From Tolumonas auensis DSM 9187 (GTDB taxonomy: Bacteria > Pseudomonadota > Gammaproteobacteria > Enterobacterales > Aeromonadaceae): a stretch of DNA of 64,000 nucleotides. The notes under the pieces are model-generated. The model did not search any database. It had not been told where the DNA came from and worked only from the letters and a program-made list of their open reading frames with translations. The position numbers and the translations under genes were made by a program. This document shows, piece by piece, positions 9,151 through 19,453 of this stretch. The stretch lies in contig NC_012691.1 of assembly GCF_000023065.1 (NCBI RefSeq), forward strand, positions 974,501 through 1,038,500. Reading direction: 5' to 3'. Numbering within the stretch: the first letter of the stretch is position 1; each line of letters opens with the position of its first letter.

Positions 9151-9891
9151 ATGTTAGATTTGAAAGGTTACGGTGCCACGATTATTGATGGTGCCTGGAT
9201 CACGCTGGAAGTTGCATTGCTGTCGGTGCTGGTGGCTGTCGTGCTGGGTATGATGAGTGCTCTGGCTAAGCTTTCTAAAAATCGTCTGGCAAAAGGTGTC
9301 GCTACTTTTTACACCACGATAGTGCGGGGGATCCCTGATCTGATTCTGATGATGCTGATTTTCTTCGGTGGTCAGATCTTTCTGAATTTCTTATGTACCC
9401 AAATCAACGAAAGAATAAATAACTGGCTGACTGAAAGTAATCCTGATCATGAATGGATCTCTTACGTTCCGGATTATATTGATGTCAGTCCATTTATTGC
9501 AGGTGTCTTATCGATAGGATTTATTTTCGGCGCCTATATGGCGGAGACATTCCGTGGTGCAATTCTGGCGGTCGAACGGGGTCAACTTGAGGCAGCATAT
9601 GCCTATGGCATGTCACCATGGCAGGTGTTCCGCCGGGTATTATTTCCACAGATGGTGCGTCATGCGTTGCCTGGTTTTGGCAATAACTGGCTGGTTTTAT
9701 TAAAAACCACTGCGTTGGTATCCGTGATCGGTCTGGATGACATGGTGCGGAAAGCGGGTCTGGCTGCCGGCAGTACACAACTACCGTTTACCTTTTATAT
9801 GGCCGTCGCATTGATTTTTTTGGGTTTTACAGCGATTTCCACTGCTCTGTTACGTTGGGCAGAGGTCCGTTATGCAATTAAAACGAGGTAA
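9151..9891 (+). CDS. Basic amino acid ABC transporter permease (HisQ/AotQ type)
   Basis: Inner-membrane permease of about 246 residues with several hydrophobic helices and the conserved coupling loop EAAYAYGMSPWQVFRRVLFPQM (EAA motif). The start at 9151 gives MLDLKGYGATIIDGAWITLEVAL, which lines up with HisQ; an ATG at 9139 is possible but sits almost on the intercistronic hairpin. A hydrophilic insert near residues 85-115 (LTESNPDHEWISYVPDYIDV) is longer than in E. coli HisQ. Confidence 0.88.
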   Translation: MLDLKGYGATIIDGAWITLEVALLSVLVAVVLGMMSALAKLSKNRLAKGVATFYTTIVRGIPDLILMMLIFFGGQIFLNFLCTQINERINNWLTESNPDHEWISYVPDYIDVSPFIAGVLSIGFIFGAYMAETFRGAILAVERGQLEAAYAYGMSPWQVFRRVLFPQMVRHALPGFGNNWLVLLKTTALVSVIGLDDMVRKAGLAAGSTQLPFTFYMAVALIFLGFTAISTALLRWAEVRYAIKTR

Positions 9892-9896
9892 GCCGG

Positions 9897-10592
9897 ATGT
9901 TTGATTTTTCCATTATTGCTGGTGAATGGCCGACTTATCTTGAAGGGTTAATCAATACCAGTTGGCTGGTGACTGTCTCATTAATTATTGGATTGTGTAT
10001 CGCCGTTCCGGTTGGTATTTTACGTAGCAGCCAGAGCGCTTTGTTGCGTTATCCGGCCTGGGCGTATATCTATTTCTTTCGCGGTACGCCTTTGCTGGTC
10101 CAGTTATTTATTATCTACTACGGTGCGGGTCAATGGCAGTGGTTACAGCAGTCCTGGGCATGGGAATGGTTTCAGGAAGCCTGGTTTTGCTCGCTGCTGG
10201 CGTTTGCTCTGAATACCGGTGCTTATACTGCTGAGATTGTCCGGGGCTCAATACAGATGATCCCGAAAGGCGAACTGGAAGCTGCGGCATCATTTGGTAT
10301 GTCTCGTTGGCAGATGCTGCGTCATATTATTCTGCCAAGTGCATTACGTCGTGCGTTACCAGCATACAGCAATGAAGTTATTCTGATGCTGCATGGTTCT
10401 TCTATAGCGGGCGTGATTACCGTTGTCGATCTGACGGGGGCGGCCCGTATTATAAATGCCCGCTATTACACGCCGTTTGAGGCCTTTATTACCGCTGGTT
10501 TACTCTATCTGCTGCTGAGTTTGATGCTGGTCTGGTGTTTCCGTCATCTGGAACGCCACTGGTATGCACATTTGCGTCCACGAATCGGCTAA
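9897..10592 (+). CDS. Basic amino acid ABC transporter permease (HisM/AotM type)
   Basis: 231-residue partner permease, with about five membrane helices and the EAA loop ELEAAASFGMSRWQMLRHIILP. IVRGSIQMIPKGE and the C-terminal pattern match HisM/AotM. GAGG lies upstream of the ATG, and the gene is six bases after the first permease. The two permeases and the ATPase dimer form the importer. Confidence 0.9.
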   Translation: MFDFSIIAGEWPTYLEGLINTSWLVTVSLIIGLCIAVPVGILRSSQSALLRYPAWAYIYFFRGTPLLVQLFIIYYGAGQWQWLQQSWAWEWFQEAWFCSLLAFALNTGAYTAEIVRGSIQMIPKGELEAAASFGMSRWQMLRHIILPSALRRALPAYSNEVILMLHGSSIAGVITVVDLTGAARIINARYYTPFEAFITAGLLYLLLSLMLVWCFRHLERHWYAHLRPRIG

Positions 10593-10663
10593 GCATGTAT
10601 TCTCCGGGATCTATAGCGTGGTACCATATAGCGGCTTATGCGTATCTGTTTAAGGGTCCCGTC

Positions 10664-12619
10664 TTGTTCGCTCGGTTGCTCATCGGTTTTTGTGTTTTAT
10701 TCTGTAGTCTGGCTACCTATGCTGATGAGCAGGTGAAATTTTCACCAACGCCTCTCTGGGTGAAAGAGATCCTGCAGCCGGCATCTTCTGCCCAGCCATC
10801 AGTTAACGGATTACGTTACCTGCTAATTGATCGTCAGTTAAATCTGGAAGCACAGCAGGTATCCCGCTATTCACGCGATGTTATGGAGATCACCAGTACC
10901 GAGGGTCTTGAACAGGCGTCTCAATTATCATTTGAGTTTGATCCAGGCTTCGAAACGCTCCAGATCCACCGGGTGCGTGTTTTACGAAAAGGTATTTCAC
11001 TGGATCGTCTGGAACCACAGGAGTTGCGGATTTTTCAGCGTGAACCGGATCTGGAACATTACCTCTATTCCGGTACCAAAACAGCGTATCTTATTTTACC
11101 GGACATCCGGGTTGGTGATGTACTCGAATACAGTTACAGCATCATAGGTCACAATCCGGTGATGGGTAATAAATTCAGCACCCAGTTGCAACTGGACTGG
11201 GAAATGCCGGTAGCACTGAATTCAGTCAGGGTCCTGGTAAATTCAGGTCGTACCCTCTATTACTCCGTGCCTGAAAATCCGAATGGTAAGCTCACCATGA
11301 CAGAAACTTCCACGCACCGGGAGTTGCTGTGGCAGGAGTCGTCAGTGGCTGCGGTCACGGCAGATGATGATGTGCCCGCATGGTTTACGCCTTATCATTA
11401 CTGGTCGCTCAGTGAATTTTCTTCATGGTCAGATGTTGCGAAGTGGGCTATTCCTTTGTATGAACAGGCTGCTGTTGTTGAACCTGTCATACAGAAAGTC
11501 GCCGATCAATTGATGAGTGATTCGCAAAAGCCAGAAGAGCAAATCATGGCTGCATTACAGTTCGTGCAGCAACAGATCCGCTATCTGGGTGTTGAGGATG
11601 GCATTGGATCTCATGTCCCCCGAAAAGCATCTGATACCTTGTACCGCCGTTATGGAGATTGCAAAGATAAAACGGTATTGCTCATGGCGTTACTGAAAGC
11701 GATGGGATTCAGCCCGCAGGCAGCATTGGTTAATCTGGAACAAGGCGCAGCTCTTCCCAGACAGCTGCCATCACCTTATGCATTTGATCATGTCATTGTT
11801 TCAGCCAAACTGAACAATCAGCAATATTGGCTGGATGGCACAGATCTTAATCAGGGAACAGATCTTAATACCATCGGCGTGCCTTATCTGCATTACGCAT
11901 TACCGGTTGCTCCTGACAGCAAAGATTTTGTTTCTATGGATGATAAATACCGTATTGCAGAAACGGTTTTACGACGGGAACTCTGGCTGGATGAACCGGG
12001 CAGTCGTCTTCTGGTTGAAGCGCGCTATTCCGGTCATGAAGCGGAAAGTCAGCGTTCATCCTGGAAGGATATTCCGCCACAACAAATAACACATCAGCTG
12101 TTAGGTTATTATTCAAAGCTTTATCCCGATCTGGAAGGAACATCGCAACCAGAGATAAAGGATAATCTGCGCACCAACGAACTGGTTGTGCGTCAGCAGT
12201 TTTCGTCATCTGCCGGGATTGATGAGCTGACCCGGAACGGATTACCTTTATATGCGGATCTTATCGATTCTTATCTGAAAACGATTGATAGTGCGAGAAA
12301 GCAACCGCTGGCGCTGGGAGCACCTGTCCGGATCCGTCAGGAGTTCGTTTTTAATTTACCCCATGATGTGAATATTGCCGACTACAGCCAGCAATATGAT
12401 AATGCGGTCTTTAAGTTCAGTGTATGGGTGCGGCAGATAAGTCCACGATTGCTGCGGATAACATATCGTTATCAGAACCATCTTGATCATGTACCTGTAC
12501 GTGAACTGGCTCGTTACCGGGAAGCCGTAGCGCAAGCGAGAGATGAACTTGCGCTTAACTTCACGCTCCCGCCTGTACCTCCGGTAACGACGAATACAGC
12601 AGTGGCGGAAACTAAATAA
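10664..12619 (+). CDS. Exported DUF3857 / transglutaminase-like protein
   Basis: Large protein with an N-terminal DUF3857-type beta domain followed by a transglutaminase-like cysteine peptidase fold: [21 protein letters not shown] (catalytic Cys), AFDHVIV (His) and YWLDGTD (Asp). I chose the TTG at 10664 because AAGGG lies seven bases upstream and it yields a compact signal peptide ([20 protein letters not shown] then DEQ); an ATG at 10595 would add 23 residues. Substrate and role are unknown. Its 3' end overlaps convergent xthA by eight bases. Confidence 0.8.
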   Translation: MFARLLIGFCVLFCSLATYADEQVKFSPTPLWVKEILQPASSAQPSVNGLRYLLIDRQLNLEAQQVSRYSRDVMEITSTEGLEQASQLSFEFDPGFETLQIHRVRVLRKGISLDRLEPQELRIFQREPDLEHYLYSGTKTAYLILPDIRVGDVLEYSYSIIGHNPVMGNKFSTQLQLDWEMPVALNSVRVLVNSGRTLYYSVPENPNGKLTMTETSTHRELLWQESSVAAVTADDDVPAWFTPYHYWSLSEFSSWSDVAKWAIPLYEQAAVVEPVIQKVADQLMSDSQKPEEQIMAALQFVQQQIRYLGVEDGIGSHVPRKASDTLYRRYGDCKDKTVLLMALLKAMGFSPQAALVNLEQGAALPRQLPSPYAFDHVIVSAKLNNQQYWLDGTDLNQGTDLNTIGVPYLHYALPVAPDSKDFVSMDDKYRIAETVLRRELWLDEPGSRLLVEARYSGHEAESQRSSWKDIPPQQITHQLLGYYSKLYPDLEGTSQPEIKDNLRTNELVVRQQFSSSAGIDELTRNGLPLYADLIDSYLKTIDSARKQPLALGAPVRIRQEFVFNLPHDVNIADYSQQYDNAVFKFSVWVRQISPRLLRITYRYQNHLDHVPVRELARYREAVAQARDELALNFTLPPVPPVTTNTAVAETK

Positions 12620-13418
12620 ACTCAGCCCAGATAGGGGCGTGATCAGAGGGTTTTTCCATTCCTCGGATCTCATAATCAATACCGGTTTGTTGCAGACGTT
12701 GCTGTAAAACCGATGTAGCTAACAGCAGGTCAATACGCAGTCCGCGGTTATCATCAAAGCCACGGCTACGGTAATCAAACCATGAGAAATGCTCATTGGA
12801 ATCAGGATTCTGACTGCGCCAGGTATCGACGAATCCCCATGCCAGCAGTTCATTCAGCCATTCCCGTTCTTCCGGCAGGAAAGAGCATTTTCCGGTTTGC
12901 AGCCAACGCTTACGGTTAGCTTCACCAATTCCGATGTCCAAATCTGTTGAGGATATATTCATATCACCCATGATGACGATATCTTCATCCGGCGTATGAT
13001 TTTGTTGCAGATAGTTCAGCAGATCCCGGTAGAACTTTTGTTTGGCCGGAAATTTTATTGGATGATCCCGTGATTCCCCCTGCGGGAAGTAACCATTGAA
13101 AACCGTCAGTAGTCGTCCGTTTTCCTGCATGAAGCGGCCTATGATCAGACGCCGCTGCGATTCTTCATCGTCTTCAGGGAAACCTTTGATAACGGCATCA
13201 GGTGTTTTACGGGACAGCAGTGCAACGCCATAGTGTGCCTTCTGGCCATGGAAATGAACCTGATAGCCCAGCTCTTCGATAATGCTTACCGGGAATGCAT
13301 CATCGTGAACTTTTGTTTCCTGCAGACCGATAATGTCAGGGTGATGCTGCTCAACAATAGCCTGTAGCTGATGAGGTCTGGCTCTTAGTCCATTGATATT
13401 AAAAGATATAATTTTCAT
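12612..13418 (-). CDS. xthA: Exodeoxyribonuclease III
   Basis: AP endonuclease and 3'-5' exonuclease of base excision repair. The EEP-family active site is intact: [15 protein letters not shown], catalytic Glu34 in [19 protein letters not shown], and SDHAPIW near the C-terminus (His260). Length 268 equals E. coli XthA. It ends in an eight-base convergent overlap with the transglutaminase-like gene. Confidence 0.96.
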   Translation of the reverse strand: MKIISFNINGLRARPHQLQAIVEQHHPDIIGLQETKVHDDAFPVSIIEELGYQVHFHGQKAHYGVALLSRKTPDAVIKGFPEDDEESQRRLIIGRFMQENGRLLTVFNGYFPQGESRDHPIKFPAKQKFYRDLLNYLQQNHTPDEDIVIMGDMNISSTDLDIGIGEANRKRWLQTGKCSFLPEEREWLNELLAWGFVDTWRSQNPDSNEHFSWFDYRSRGFDDNRGLRIDLLLATSVLQQRLQQTGIDYEIRGMEKPSDHAPIWAEFI

Positions 13419-13586
13419 TTGATTAGGTCCGATTCCGCGCTTTGTGGTTTCATCAGAGATGCAGGTTATGACTTTCAGATTCTGCTTATAGCAGTGAAAT
13501 CATTCCAAAATATTAGTTATGGAATAATAAAACAATGCTTTATTCAGTTTTTGGAATTTTTGATTGGATACGAACAGGAGAAGAGA

Positions 13587-13671
<85 letters not shown>

Positions 13672-13704
13672 ACGAGCTTTTTTAGCGTTTTACTATGCAC
13701 TTAA

Positions 13705-13789
13705 TGGTGGAGGGAGAAGGATTCGAACCTTCGAAGGCAGAGCCGTCAGATTTACAGTCTGATCCCTTTGGCCGCTCGGGAATCCCTCC
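13705..13789 (-). tRNA. tRNA-Tyr (GTA), upstream copy
   Basis: 85-nt tRNA identical in body to the neighbouring copy but with acceptor GGAGGGA/TCCCTCC, a compensated change of the last acceptor base pair. CCA is encoded. It is the first gene of the tandem pair, directly downstream of a promoter at 13805-13832. Confidence 0.97.
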
Positions 13790-13804
13790 TCAAGTGCGGA
13801 GCGA

Positions 13805-13832
13805 ATACTACCAGAATCTTTCGGTTTGTGAA
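13805..13832 (-). promoter_or_regulatory. Promoter of the tRNA-Tyr pair
   Basis: On the - strand TTCACA (13827-13832), a 16-base spacer, then TAGTAT (13805-13810), followed by a GC-rich discriminator TCGCTCCGC typical of stringently controlled tRNA promoters. Between this promoter and the terminator at 14054 (13833-14053) I see no gene. Confidence 0.65.
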
Positions 13833-14053
13833 CCCCGAAAGTGCTAAAGATCTGATAAAAATAGCCCATTTTAGTTCAAGTGCTCATTTTTCAGACTTTT
13901 CTTGCCCGGAAATACAATTTATGACTGTTTTTTGTTCTGTTGAGAATAACGTTGTCAGCAGCTTCATGCAGCAAGACATCAACAGCAGTGAGATTGTTTT
14001 TTTATTACAGCAGGATGCAACGACGAGGGGAGCGGGAAAGGAGGGGGTGTATT

Positions 14054-14096
14054 AAAAAAACTAAAGGCCACAGACGGTAAGTTCTGTGGCCTCAGT
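14054..14096 (-). terminator. Terminator of the M32 carboxypeptidase gene
   Basis: Stem AGGCCACAGA (14065-14074) / TCTGTGGCCT, extended by AAACT/AGTTT with two mismatches; read on the - strand it is followed by a seven-T run. Confidence 0.85.
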
Positions 14097-14099
14097 TTG

Positions 14100-15584
14100 T
14101 TACAGCATGGTATAGCGTTGTTCCAGGTAATGTCGGAACCACTGTGTATTCAATGGCTCACCGGTGGCCTGACATATCAGTTCATCGGTACTGAGCAGGC
14201 TGGCTTTTTCCCAGACGTTGTTTTTTAACCAGTTGAATATCAGTGACAGTCCATTGTCAGAAGCAATCAAATCACCGATATTCCCGATATCCCGCTCAAT
14301 GGCGCCAGCAAATTGGGCGGCATAAATAGCGCCTAATGTGTAGCTGGGGAAGTAGCCAAAAGAGCCGTCAGTCCAATGGATATCCTGCATGCAACCCATG
14401 GCATCATTGCCCTTGGTGCTGAGGCCCAGGTATTGCTGCATTTTTGTATTCCAGACTTCAGGCAAATCATGAACCTGAATTTTTCCTTCAATCAGTGCCT
14501 GTTCGATTTCAAAACGCAGAATAATATGAGCTGGATAGGTCAGCTCATCGGCATCGACACGGATAAATCCGGGTTCGATCCGGCTGTATAACTGAATCAG
14601 ATTGTCAGCTTCCAGTGCTGGCTGATCACCGAAGTGCTGTTTGATGAGTGGTGCCATGCGGTGCAAAAATGCAGGATGACGAGCCAACTGCATTTCAAAA
14701 AACAGGCTTTGGCTTTCATGTATACCCATTGAGCGGGCTTCACCCACGGGTTGTCCCCGCCATGCAACGGGTAATCCCTGTTCATAACGGGCATGTCCGG
14801 TTTCATGGATCACACCCATCAGGCTGGACATGAAATCGTTCTCGTTGTAACGGGTTGTAATGCGTACATCTTCGGGTACGCCGCCGCAGAATGGATGCGT
14901 ACTGATATCCAGCCTGCCATGGTTAAAATCAAAGCCCAGCATTTTCATAGCATGTAAGCCAAGTGACTTTTGTCTGCCAGCCGGAAACGGGCCTTCTGGT
15001 TTTACCGGGCTATATTGTGACTGACGTTCACCCGCCTGGCGGATGATCTGCGGCAGCCAGGTTTTTAGATCATTAAAGATACGCAGTAACTGATTACTGG
15101 TCATGCCAGGTTCGTACAGATCAATCAGACTGTCATAAGGTGATAATTCAAGCGCTTCAGCCCGGATCTGTGCGGCCTCGCGGGTAAGATCCACGACAAC
15201 TTTCAGATTTGGTTCAAAACCTTTCCAGTCGTTATTTTTCCGTTGTCCGCGCCAGGCATGTTCGCAACGTGAGCCTGCCAGTGCTCTGGCCTGAACCAGA
15301 TCGTCCGGCAGCAAGGCTGCATTTTGCCAGCGGCGACGCATCTCATGCAGATTCGCTTTTTGTGCATCAGACAATTCTTCATTTTCAGCTGTATTCAGCC
15401 AGTCAGCGACTTCTACCGAAGTAAGTTTCTGATGATGTAATAATGCCAGTTCAGCTAATGCGGCTCCCCGGGCCTGATTTCCACCATCAGGCATCATAGT
15501 CGCCTGATCCCAGCCACAAATAGCCTGCAGATGTTGCAGATGATGCAGTTGTTGAAAACGTTGCTCTAATAATTGATAAGACAT
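14100..15584 (-). CDS. Carboxypeptidase M32 (thermostable carboxypeptidase Taq family)
   Basis: 494-residue zinc metallocarboxypeptidase predicted to remove C-terminal amino acids in the cytoplasm. Family motifs: HETGH zinc site at residues 260-264, ARSMGIHESQSLFFE, and HIILRFEIEQALIEG. The start at 15584 (MSYQLLEQRF) follows AGGA eight bases upstream; ten in-frame codons before it include the ribosome site. No signal peptide. A single gene between its own terminator and a TraB/GumN gene read the same way. Confidence 0.92.
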   Translation of the reverse strand: MSYQLLEQRFQQLHHLQHLQAICGWDQATMMPDGGNQARGAALAELALLHHQKLTSVEVADWLNTAENEELSDAQKANLHEMRRRWQNAALLPDDLVQARALAGSRCEHAWRGQRKNNDWKGFEPNLKVVVDLTREAAQIRAEALELSPYDSLIDLYEPGMTSNQLLRIFNDLKTWLPQIIRQAGERQSQYSPVKPEGPFPAGRQKSLGLHAMKMLGFDFNHGRLDISTHPFCGGVPEDVRITTRYNENDFMSSLMGVIHETGHARYEQGLPVAWRGQPVGEARSMGIHESQSLFFEMQLARHPAFLHRMAPLIKQHFGDQPALEADNLIQLYSRIEPGFIRVDADELTYPAHIILRFEIEQALIEGKIQVHDLPEVWNTKMQQYLGLSTKGNDAMGCMQDIHWTDGSFGYFPSYTLGAIYAAQFAGAIERDIGNIGDLIASDNGLSLIFNWLKNNVWEKASLLSTDELICQATGEPLNTQWFRHYLEQRYTML

Positions 15585-15714
15585 GCTGTGTTTCCTGTTC
15601 TCTTTCTGCAGCAAATAATATGCGTTGTTATGCCGTAATGATAACGCCCGGGTCTATGGCAGACCAGTAATTAACTCTACAGTTTGACTGATGTGCTAAG
15701 AGTCTGTTTGTCGT

Positions 15715-16587
15715 CTATCGGGCCGGAATGTTAGTCAGCTTATATCCGTTTTGTTCCAGCATTTTTAACAATCCATTGTCACCATAAAGATGCATGGCTC
15801 CGACCACCATGAAGTTAGAATGTGCTGTCTGAGCCATGATTTGCGGTAACCATTGCTGATTTCTTTCTTTAATTAAGTGCTGTTCGAGATATTGCTGCAA
15901 TTCCTGGCTGGTAGACTCATCATCAAGTAACGCCTGAATTTTGTTCCGGTCACCGGTGCCCCACGCTTTAATCAGTGCGGGAAGTTCATCATTGACCTTA
16001 TTGATTTGTTGTAAGGTTGCATCAAGAAAATCGTCTTCCACAGCGCCCAGCCCTGCCAGATAAGCCAGCTGTTGTTCCGTTGTTTCCAGATAATTAATCG
16101 TGAGCTGCCGCTCTTTTGCCAGATTAATGAAATAGTGATCGATACCAAACGATGGCTGATAACCAGCCAGTTGGATCGCTTGCTGCTGTAAGGTAATGGC
16201 TACAAACCAGGGGCGAAAATGAGCCAGTAACGGTTCATTTAATTGATATTGTGAAGCAACATCAATGGTTCTCTGATATAGCGCTGCACCCAGTTGCTGG
16301 TTCAGTGTCACGTCTGACGGCAACATGGCGTAACTCATCAGCATTTGATTATTGCCTGATGATGAGCTGAGGTCGGTTTCTACTATTAGTGTGTCAGCCT
16401 GTTGCCAGCTCTGCATTATGGATGGCGCTAATGGATACATCTCTTCGCTGCCAACATGAATTGAGCCCAGTAGCCAAACTTTTTGTTGTCCACGTTCAGC
16501 TAACCAGAAATCAGGTGTTGAGGTTGCCAGTGACTGGCCCGGTGACAGGCTTAACAGCAATACGCTTAGCCAGCTAATCTCTTTCAT
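15715..16587 (-). CDS. TraB/GumN family protein, exported
   Basis: About 290 residues. The signal-like N-terminus MKEISWLSVLLLSLSPGQSLA is followed by motifs of the TraB/PrgY/GumN family: VWLLGSIHVGS, ADTLIVETDL and a C-terminal VVGAMHLYGDNGLL. The family has conserved His/Glu residues and a suspected metalloprotease fold, but no proven activity. I prefer the start at 16587 because of the signal peptide; an ATG at 16632 would extend into the 5' region of the divergent DUF1904 gene. Confidence 0.82.
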   Translation of the reverse strand: MKEISWLSVLLLSLSPGQSLATSTPDFWLAERGQQKVWLLGSIHVGSEEMYPLAPSIMQSWQQADTLIVETDLSSSSGNNQMLMSYAMLPSDVTLNQQLGAALYQRTIDVASQYQLNEPLLAHFRPWFVAITLQQQAIQLAGYQPSFGIDHYFINLAKERQLTINYLETTEQQLAYLAGLGAVEDDFLDATLQQINKVNDELPALIKAWGTGDRNKIQALLDDESTSQELQQYLEQHLIKERNQQWLPQIMAQTAHSNFMVVGAMHLYGDNGLLKMLEQNGYKLTNIPAR

Positions 16588-16643
16588 TCGTGAGATCAGG
16601 GCATTACCATAGCGCAGAAGTCTATTTTCCATGGAGATATTTG

Positions 16644-16976
16644 ATGCCTCATATTCGATGCCGCGGGATGCAACGTGAATTAGTCGCGGCAATAAGTGAA
16701 ACACTGGTTGAGCAACTTGCGGAGCTAACTCAGGCTCCGGCTGCTCACTTTACTATTGAGTATATTCCGGCTGAGTTTATTGCAACACGCTTTGGTGGCC
16801 AGGCCTATCCATTTATTGAACTTTTCTGGTTTGATCGTGGACAGGAGATGCAGGATAAAGCCGCACAGCTGATCACTTCGGTTGTGAAAGCAACTGCGGG
16901 TAATGATGTTGATGTGGCCATTGTTGTTCAACCACTCGCGCGTACTGGTTATTATGATAACGGCCAGCATTATTAA
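16644..16976 (+). CDS. DUF1904 (tautomerase-like fold) protein
   Basis: 110 residues. The opening MPHIRCRGM, the IEYIPAEFI segment and YPFIELFWFDRGQEMQDKAA fit the DUF1904 family, which has a MIF/tautomerase-like fold and no established function. GGAG seven bases before the ATG at 16644 fixes the start. Divergent from the TraB/GumN gene. Confidence 0.78.
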   Translation: MPHIRCRGMQRELVAAISETLVEQLAELTQAPAAHFTIEYIPAEFIATRFGGQAYPFIELFWFDRGQEMQDKAAQLITSVVKATAGNDVDVAIVVQPLARTGYYDNGQHY

Positions 16977-17025
16977 TCTGTCTAATCTGTCACCGAGATG
17001 CCGCATAATCTGATTGCGGCATTTT

Positions 17026-17853
17026 TTACGCTGAACGGCAAAGGATGCTGTCGAGCCAGCGTGTCGGTAATACTCTTCTTAAAACAGCAAACAGATGTGT
17101 CGGGAAGGTTACTCCGTAGCGAGTTTTAGCCCGTTTGCTACGTAACGCATGTAATACCGGCGCTACACAGGATTCAGGTCCGAGGGTAAACGGATTTTTA
17201 GGTTTTGGATTTTGTAAGCGTTGTAACGTTTGCTGATAGATATCATGGTGACGGCTTTCCGTTACATTGATGTGTTGCAGGAATTTAGCGAGCGCGTTAC
17301 TGCGAAATTGACTGCTTACCGGACCCGGTTCAACCAGACTGATTTGTATTTTTGTATTCCGCAATTCGAGCCGAAGTGTATCCGTATAACCTTCCAGTGC
17401 GAATTTACTGGCGTTATAAGCGCCGCGGTATTTCATCGCGACTAATCCCAGCAGCGAGCTGATCTGAATAATCCGGCCTCGGTTTTCTTTGAGCATACCC
17501 GGCAGAATAAGGCGGGTCAGATGATGCCAGCCAAACAGATTGGTATTGAATTGTTCGCGTAATGCCTGAGTTGGCAGGTCTTCGATTGCGCCCGTCTGGC
17601 CATAAGCGCCATTATTAATCAGGCCATATAACTGACCATTTGATTGTACCAAAGCCCATGCAACTGCCTGTTCAATGCTTTTTTCGTCATTCAGATCCAG
17701 TTGATATGCATTCAGACCTGATTGCAGCAAATGGTTTACATCATTCTCTTTTCTTGCTGTTGCCAGTACGTTGAATCCTTCCTGCTGCAGACGTTGAGCT
17801 AAATGCAGACCAATACCGGTAGAGCAGCCTGTAATGAGAATGAAATCAGACAT
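17026..17853 (-). CDS. SDR-family NAD(P)-dependent oxidoreductase
   Basis: 275-residue classical short-chain dehydrogenase. Nucleotide-binding TGCSTGIG (residues about 8-15), NNGAYG, catalytic Ser in ISSLLG and YNASK (Tyr-x3-Lys) are present, followed by LVEPGPV. The C-terminal region ending in TRWLDSILCR resembles the YbbO/retinol-dehydrogenase-like branch. Substrate cannot be deduced. An AGGAAAC site precedes adjacent ATG codons at 17856 and 17853; the second has the better spacing. Confidence 0.88.
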   Translation of the reverse strand: MSDFILITGCSTGIGLHLAQRLQQEGFNVLATARKENDVNHLLQSGLNAYQLDLNDEKSIEQAVAWALVQSNGQLYGLINNGAYGQTGAIEDLPTQALREQFNTNLFGWHHLTRLILPGMLKENRGRIIQISSLLGLVAMKYRGAYNASKFALEGYTDTLRLELRNTKIQISLVEPGPVSSQFRSNALAKFLQHINVTESRHHDIYQQTLQRLQNPKPKNPFTLGPESCVAPVLHALRSKRAKTRYGVTFPTHLFAVLRRVLPTRWLDSILCRSA

Positions 17854-17912
17854 CATGTTTCCTGTGTATGAGAATGAGTCTTTTCATCTTAATACCTGTG
17901 GACGCAGAAAAC

Positions 17913-17940
17913 AAAACCGGGAGCATCTGCTCCCGGTTTT
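17913..17940 (-). terminator. Terminator of mltD
   Basis: Perfect 13-base stem AAAACCGGGAGCA (17913-17925) / TGCTCCCGGTTTT (17928-17940) just after the mltD stop; on - it is followed by GTTTTC. Confidence 0.9.
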
Positions 17941-17960
17941 ATATTCATTACGAACGGAAA

Positions 17961-19370
17961 TTACACTCCGCTGTCATTAAGCCGTACAGTCAGTGTCTGA
18001 CCTGGTTTAAGACGGTTATGATCCAAGCTGTTCCAACGCATCAGATCATTGATCGTGATTTGGAACTTCTCGGCAATCGAAGAAAGTGAGTCACCACGGC
18101 GAACTTCATAACGGCGTGATTTCGCAGCTTTGGCGACCGACAATTTGGATGCCTTGCCGGATGCTTTGCTTACTGGTGCATTTACCAGCAGCACCTGACC
18201 TGCTTTCAGTTTCTTTTTCGTCAACTTATTCCACTGCATCAGCTGTTTTTCTGATACACCGTAAGAGCTGGCGATCGTCCACAAGGTATCACCACGTTTT
18301 ACCTTATGGTGCACGCTGATACTTACTGATGATCCTGATTTGGCGGCATCATCATTTTTCGCAAGTGCAACACGCTCGCTGTCATTACGCATGCGTTTTT
18401 GCGGCGCCATGTCAGCTAATGCCAACTCCAGCTCATCAGCTACACCAATTGGTACCAAAAGATGATCTGGTCCTTGTGGTGAAGTCGTGTTCCGGTTAAA
18501 ACCAGGGTTCAGACGTTTCAGTGCAGGCAATGACATGCCGGCCTGCTCTGCTGCCGTGCGCAGATCGATTTGACCATTGGTGTCAATTAAACGCACTGAT
18601 GGGCGATTTGGAACTTTTGGCAAATCAATCCCATATTTTTTCGCATTCTTAATGACATCAGCCAGAGCCATCAGACGTGGTACATATTCCATAGTCTGAC
18701 GAGGCAGATTCAGCGAGAAAAAGTCAGTCGCCTTACCTTGTGCACGGTTGGCTTTAATTGCATTCTGGATGCGGCCTTCACCCGCATTATAGGCGGCTAC
18801 AGCATTCAGCCAGTCACCATCAAAATAAGCATTCAACTGAGCCAGATAATCGAGAGCAGCATGTGTTGATGCGACAACATCGCGACGGCCGTCATACCAG
18901 TAGTCTTGCTTCAGACCATAACGTTTGCCTGATGCACTTAAGAATTGCCATAAGCCAACAGCGTTGCCATGGGAGCGGGCATTAGGGTTATATGCGCTTT
19001 CAACAATGGGCAATAACACCAGCTCCATTGGCATCTGACGTTTATCTATTTCCTCGGTGATCAGGTGGAGGAATGGGGCAGCACGTTCAGTGACAGTACG
19101 CAGATATTTGGGATGTTTGATGTACCAGTCTCGATAAGCGATGACGTCCGGATCGTTTGGCATGGTCAACTGCATTTCGTCAGCAATGCGGTCCCACATA
19201 TAAGGGTGTGAGCTTTCCGATCGATCCAGTGCCGAAGTCGCATGTGAGCGGTAGTTCGACATTACGTTAACGGTAGAACCCAAATTGTTTTTATCTGAGT
19301 CTTGTTGTAACGCCTGGCAACCGGTCAGCAACAGCGCGCCCAATAGGGCCAAATGTAGCTTCATGTTCAT
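17961..19370 (-). CDS. mltD: Membrane-bound lytic murein transglycosylase D
   Basis: Lipoprotein that cleaves peptidoglycan glycan strands to 1,6-anhydromuropeptides. Lipobox LLLTGC lies at residues about 14-19. The Slt domain carries VESAYNPNARSHGNAVGLWQF (catalytic Glu) and AVAAYNAGEGRI. Two C-terminal LysM domains (HKVKRGDTLWTIASSYGVS; YEVRRGDSLSSIAEKF) bind peptidoglycan. GAGG eight bases upstream supports 19370. Downstream of gloB on the same strand, the E. coli arrangement. Confidence 0.95.
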   Translation of the reverse strand: MNMKLHLALLGALLLTGCQALQQDSDKNNLGSTVNVMSNYRSHATSALDRSESSHPYMWDRIADEMQLTMPNDPDVIAYRDWYIKHPKYLRTVTERAAPFLHLITEEIDKRQMPMELVLLPIVESAYNPNARSHGNAVGLWQFLSASGKRYGLKQDYWYDGRRDVVASTHAALDYLAQLNAYFDGDWLNAVAAYNAGEGRIQNAIKANRAQGKATDFFSLNLPRQTMEYVPRLMALADVIKNAKKYGIDLPKVPNRPSVRLIDTNGQIDLRTAAEQAGMSLPALKRLNPGFNRNTTSPQGPDHLLVPIGVADELELALADMAPQKRMRNDSERVALAKNDDAAKSGSSVSISVHHKVKRGDTLWTIASSYGVSEKQLMQWNKLTKKKLKAGQVLLVNAPVSKASGKASKLSVAKAAKSRRYEVRRGDSLSSIAEKFQITINDLMRWNSLDHNRLKPGQTLTVRLNDSGV

Positions 19371-19453
19371 CCAGTCATCCTCAATATTTTGACAGATGGT
19401 ATGTGTGATTAGGGTTCAGATCAAGCCTTGCATAAATTATGCTCATTTACAGC

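Noticed and set aside
13768-14055. 95-codon + strand ORF starting inside a tRNA-Tyr gene
   Set aside because: It begins in antisense tRNA sequence, lacks a ribosome site, and its product has no recognisable family pattern.
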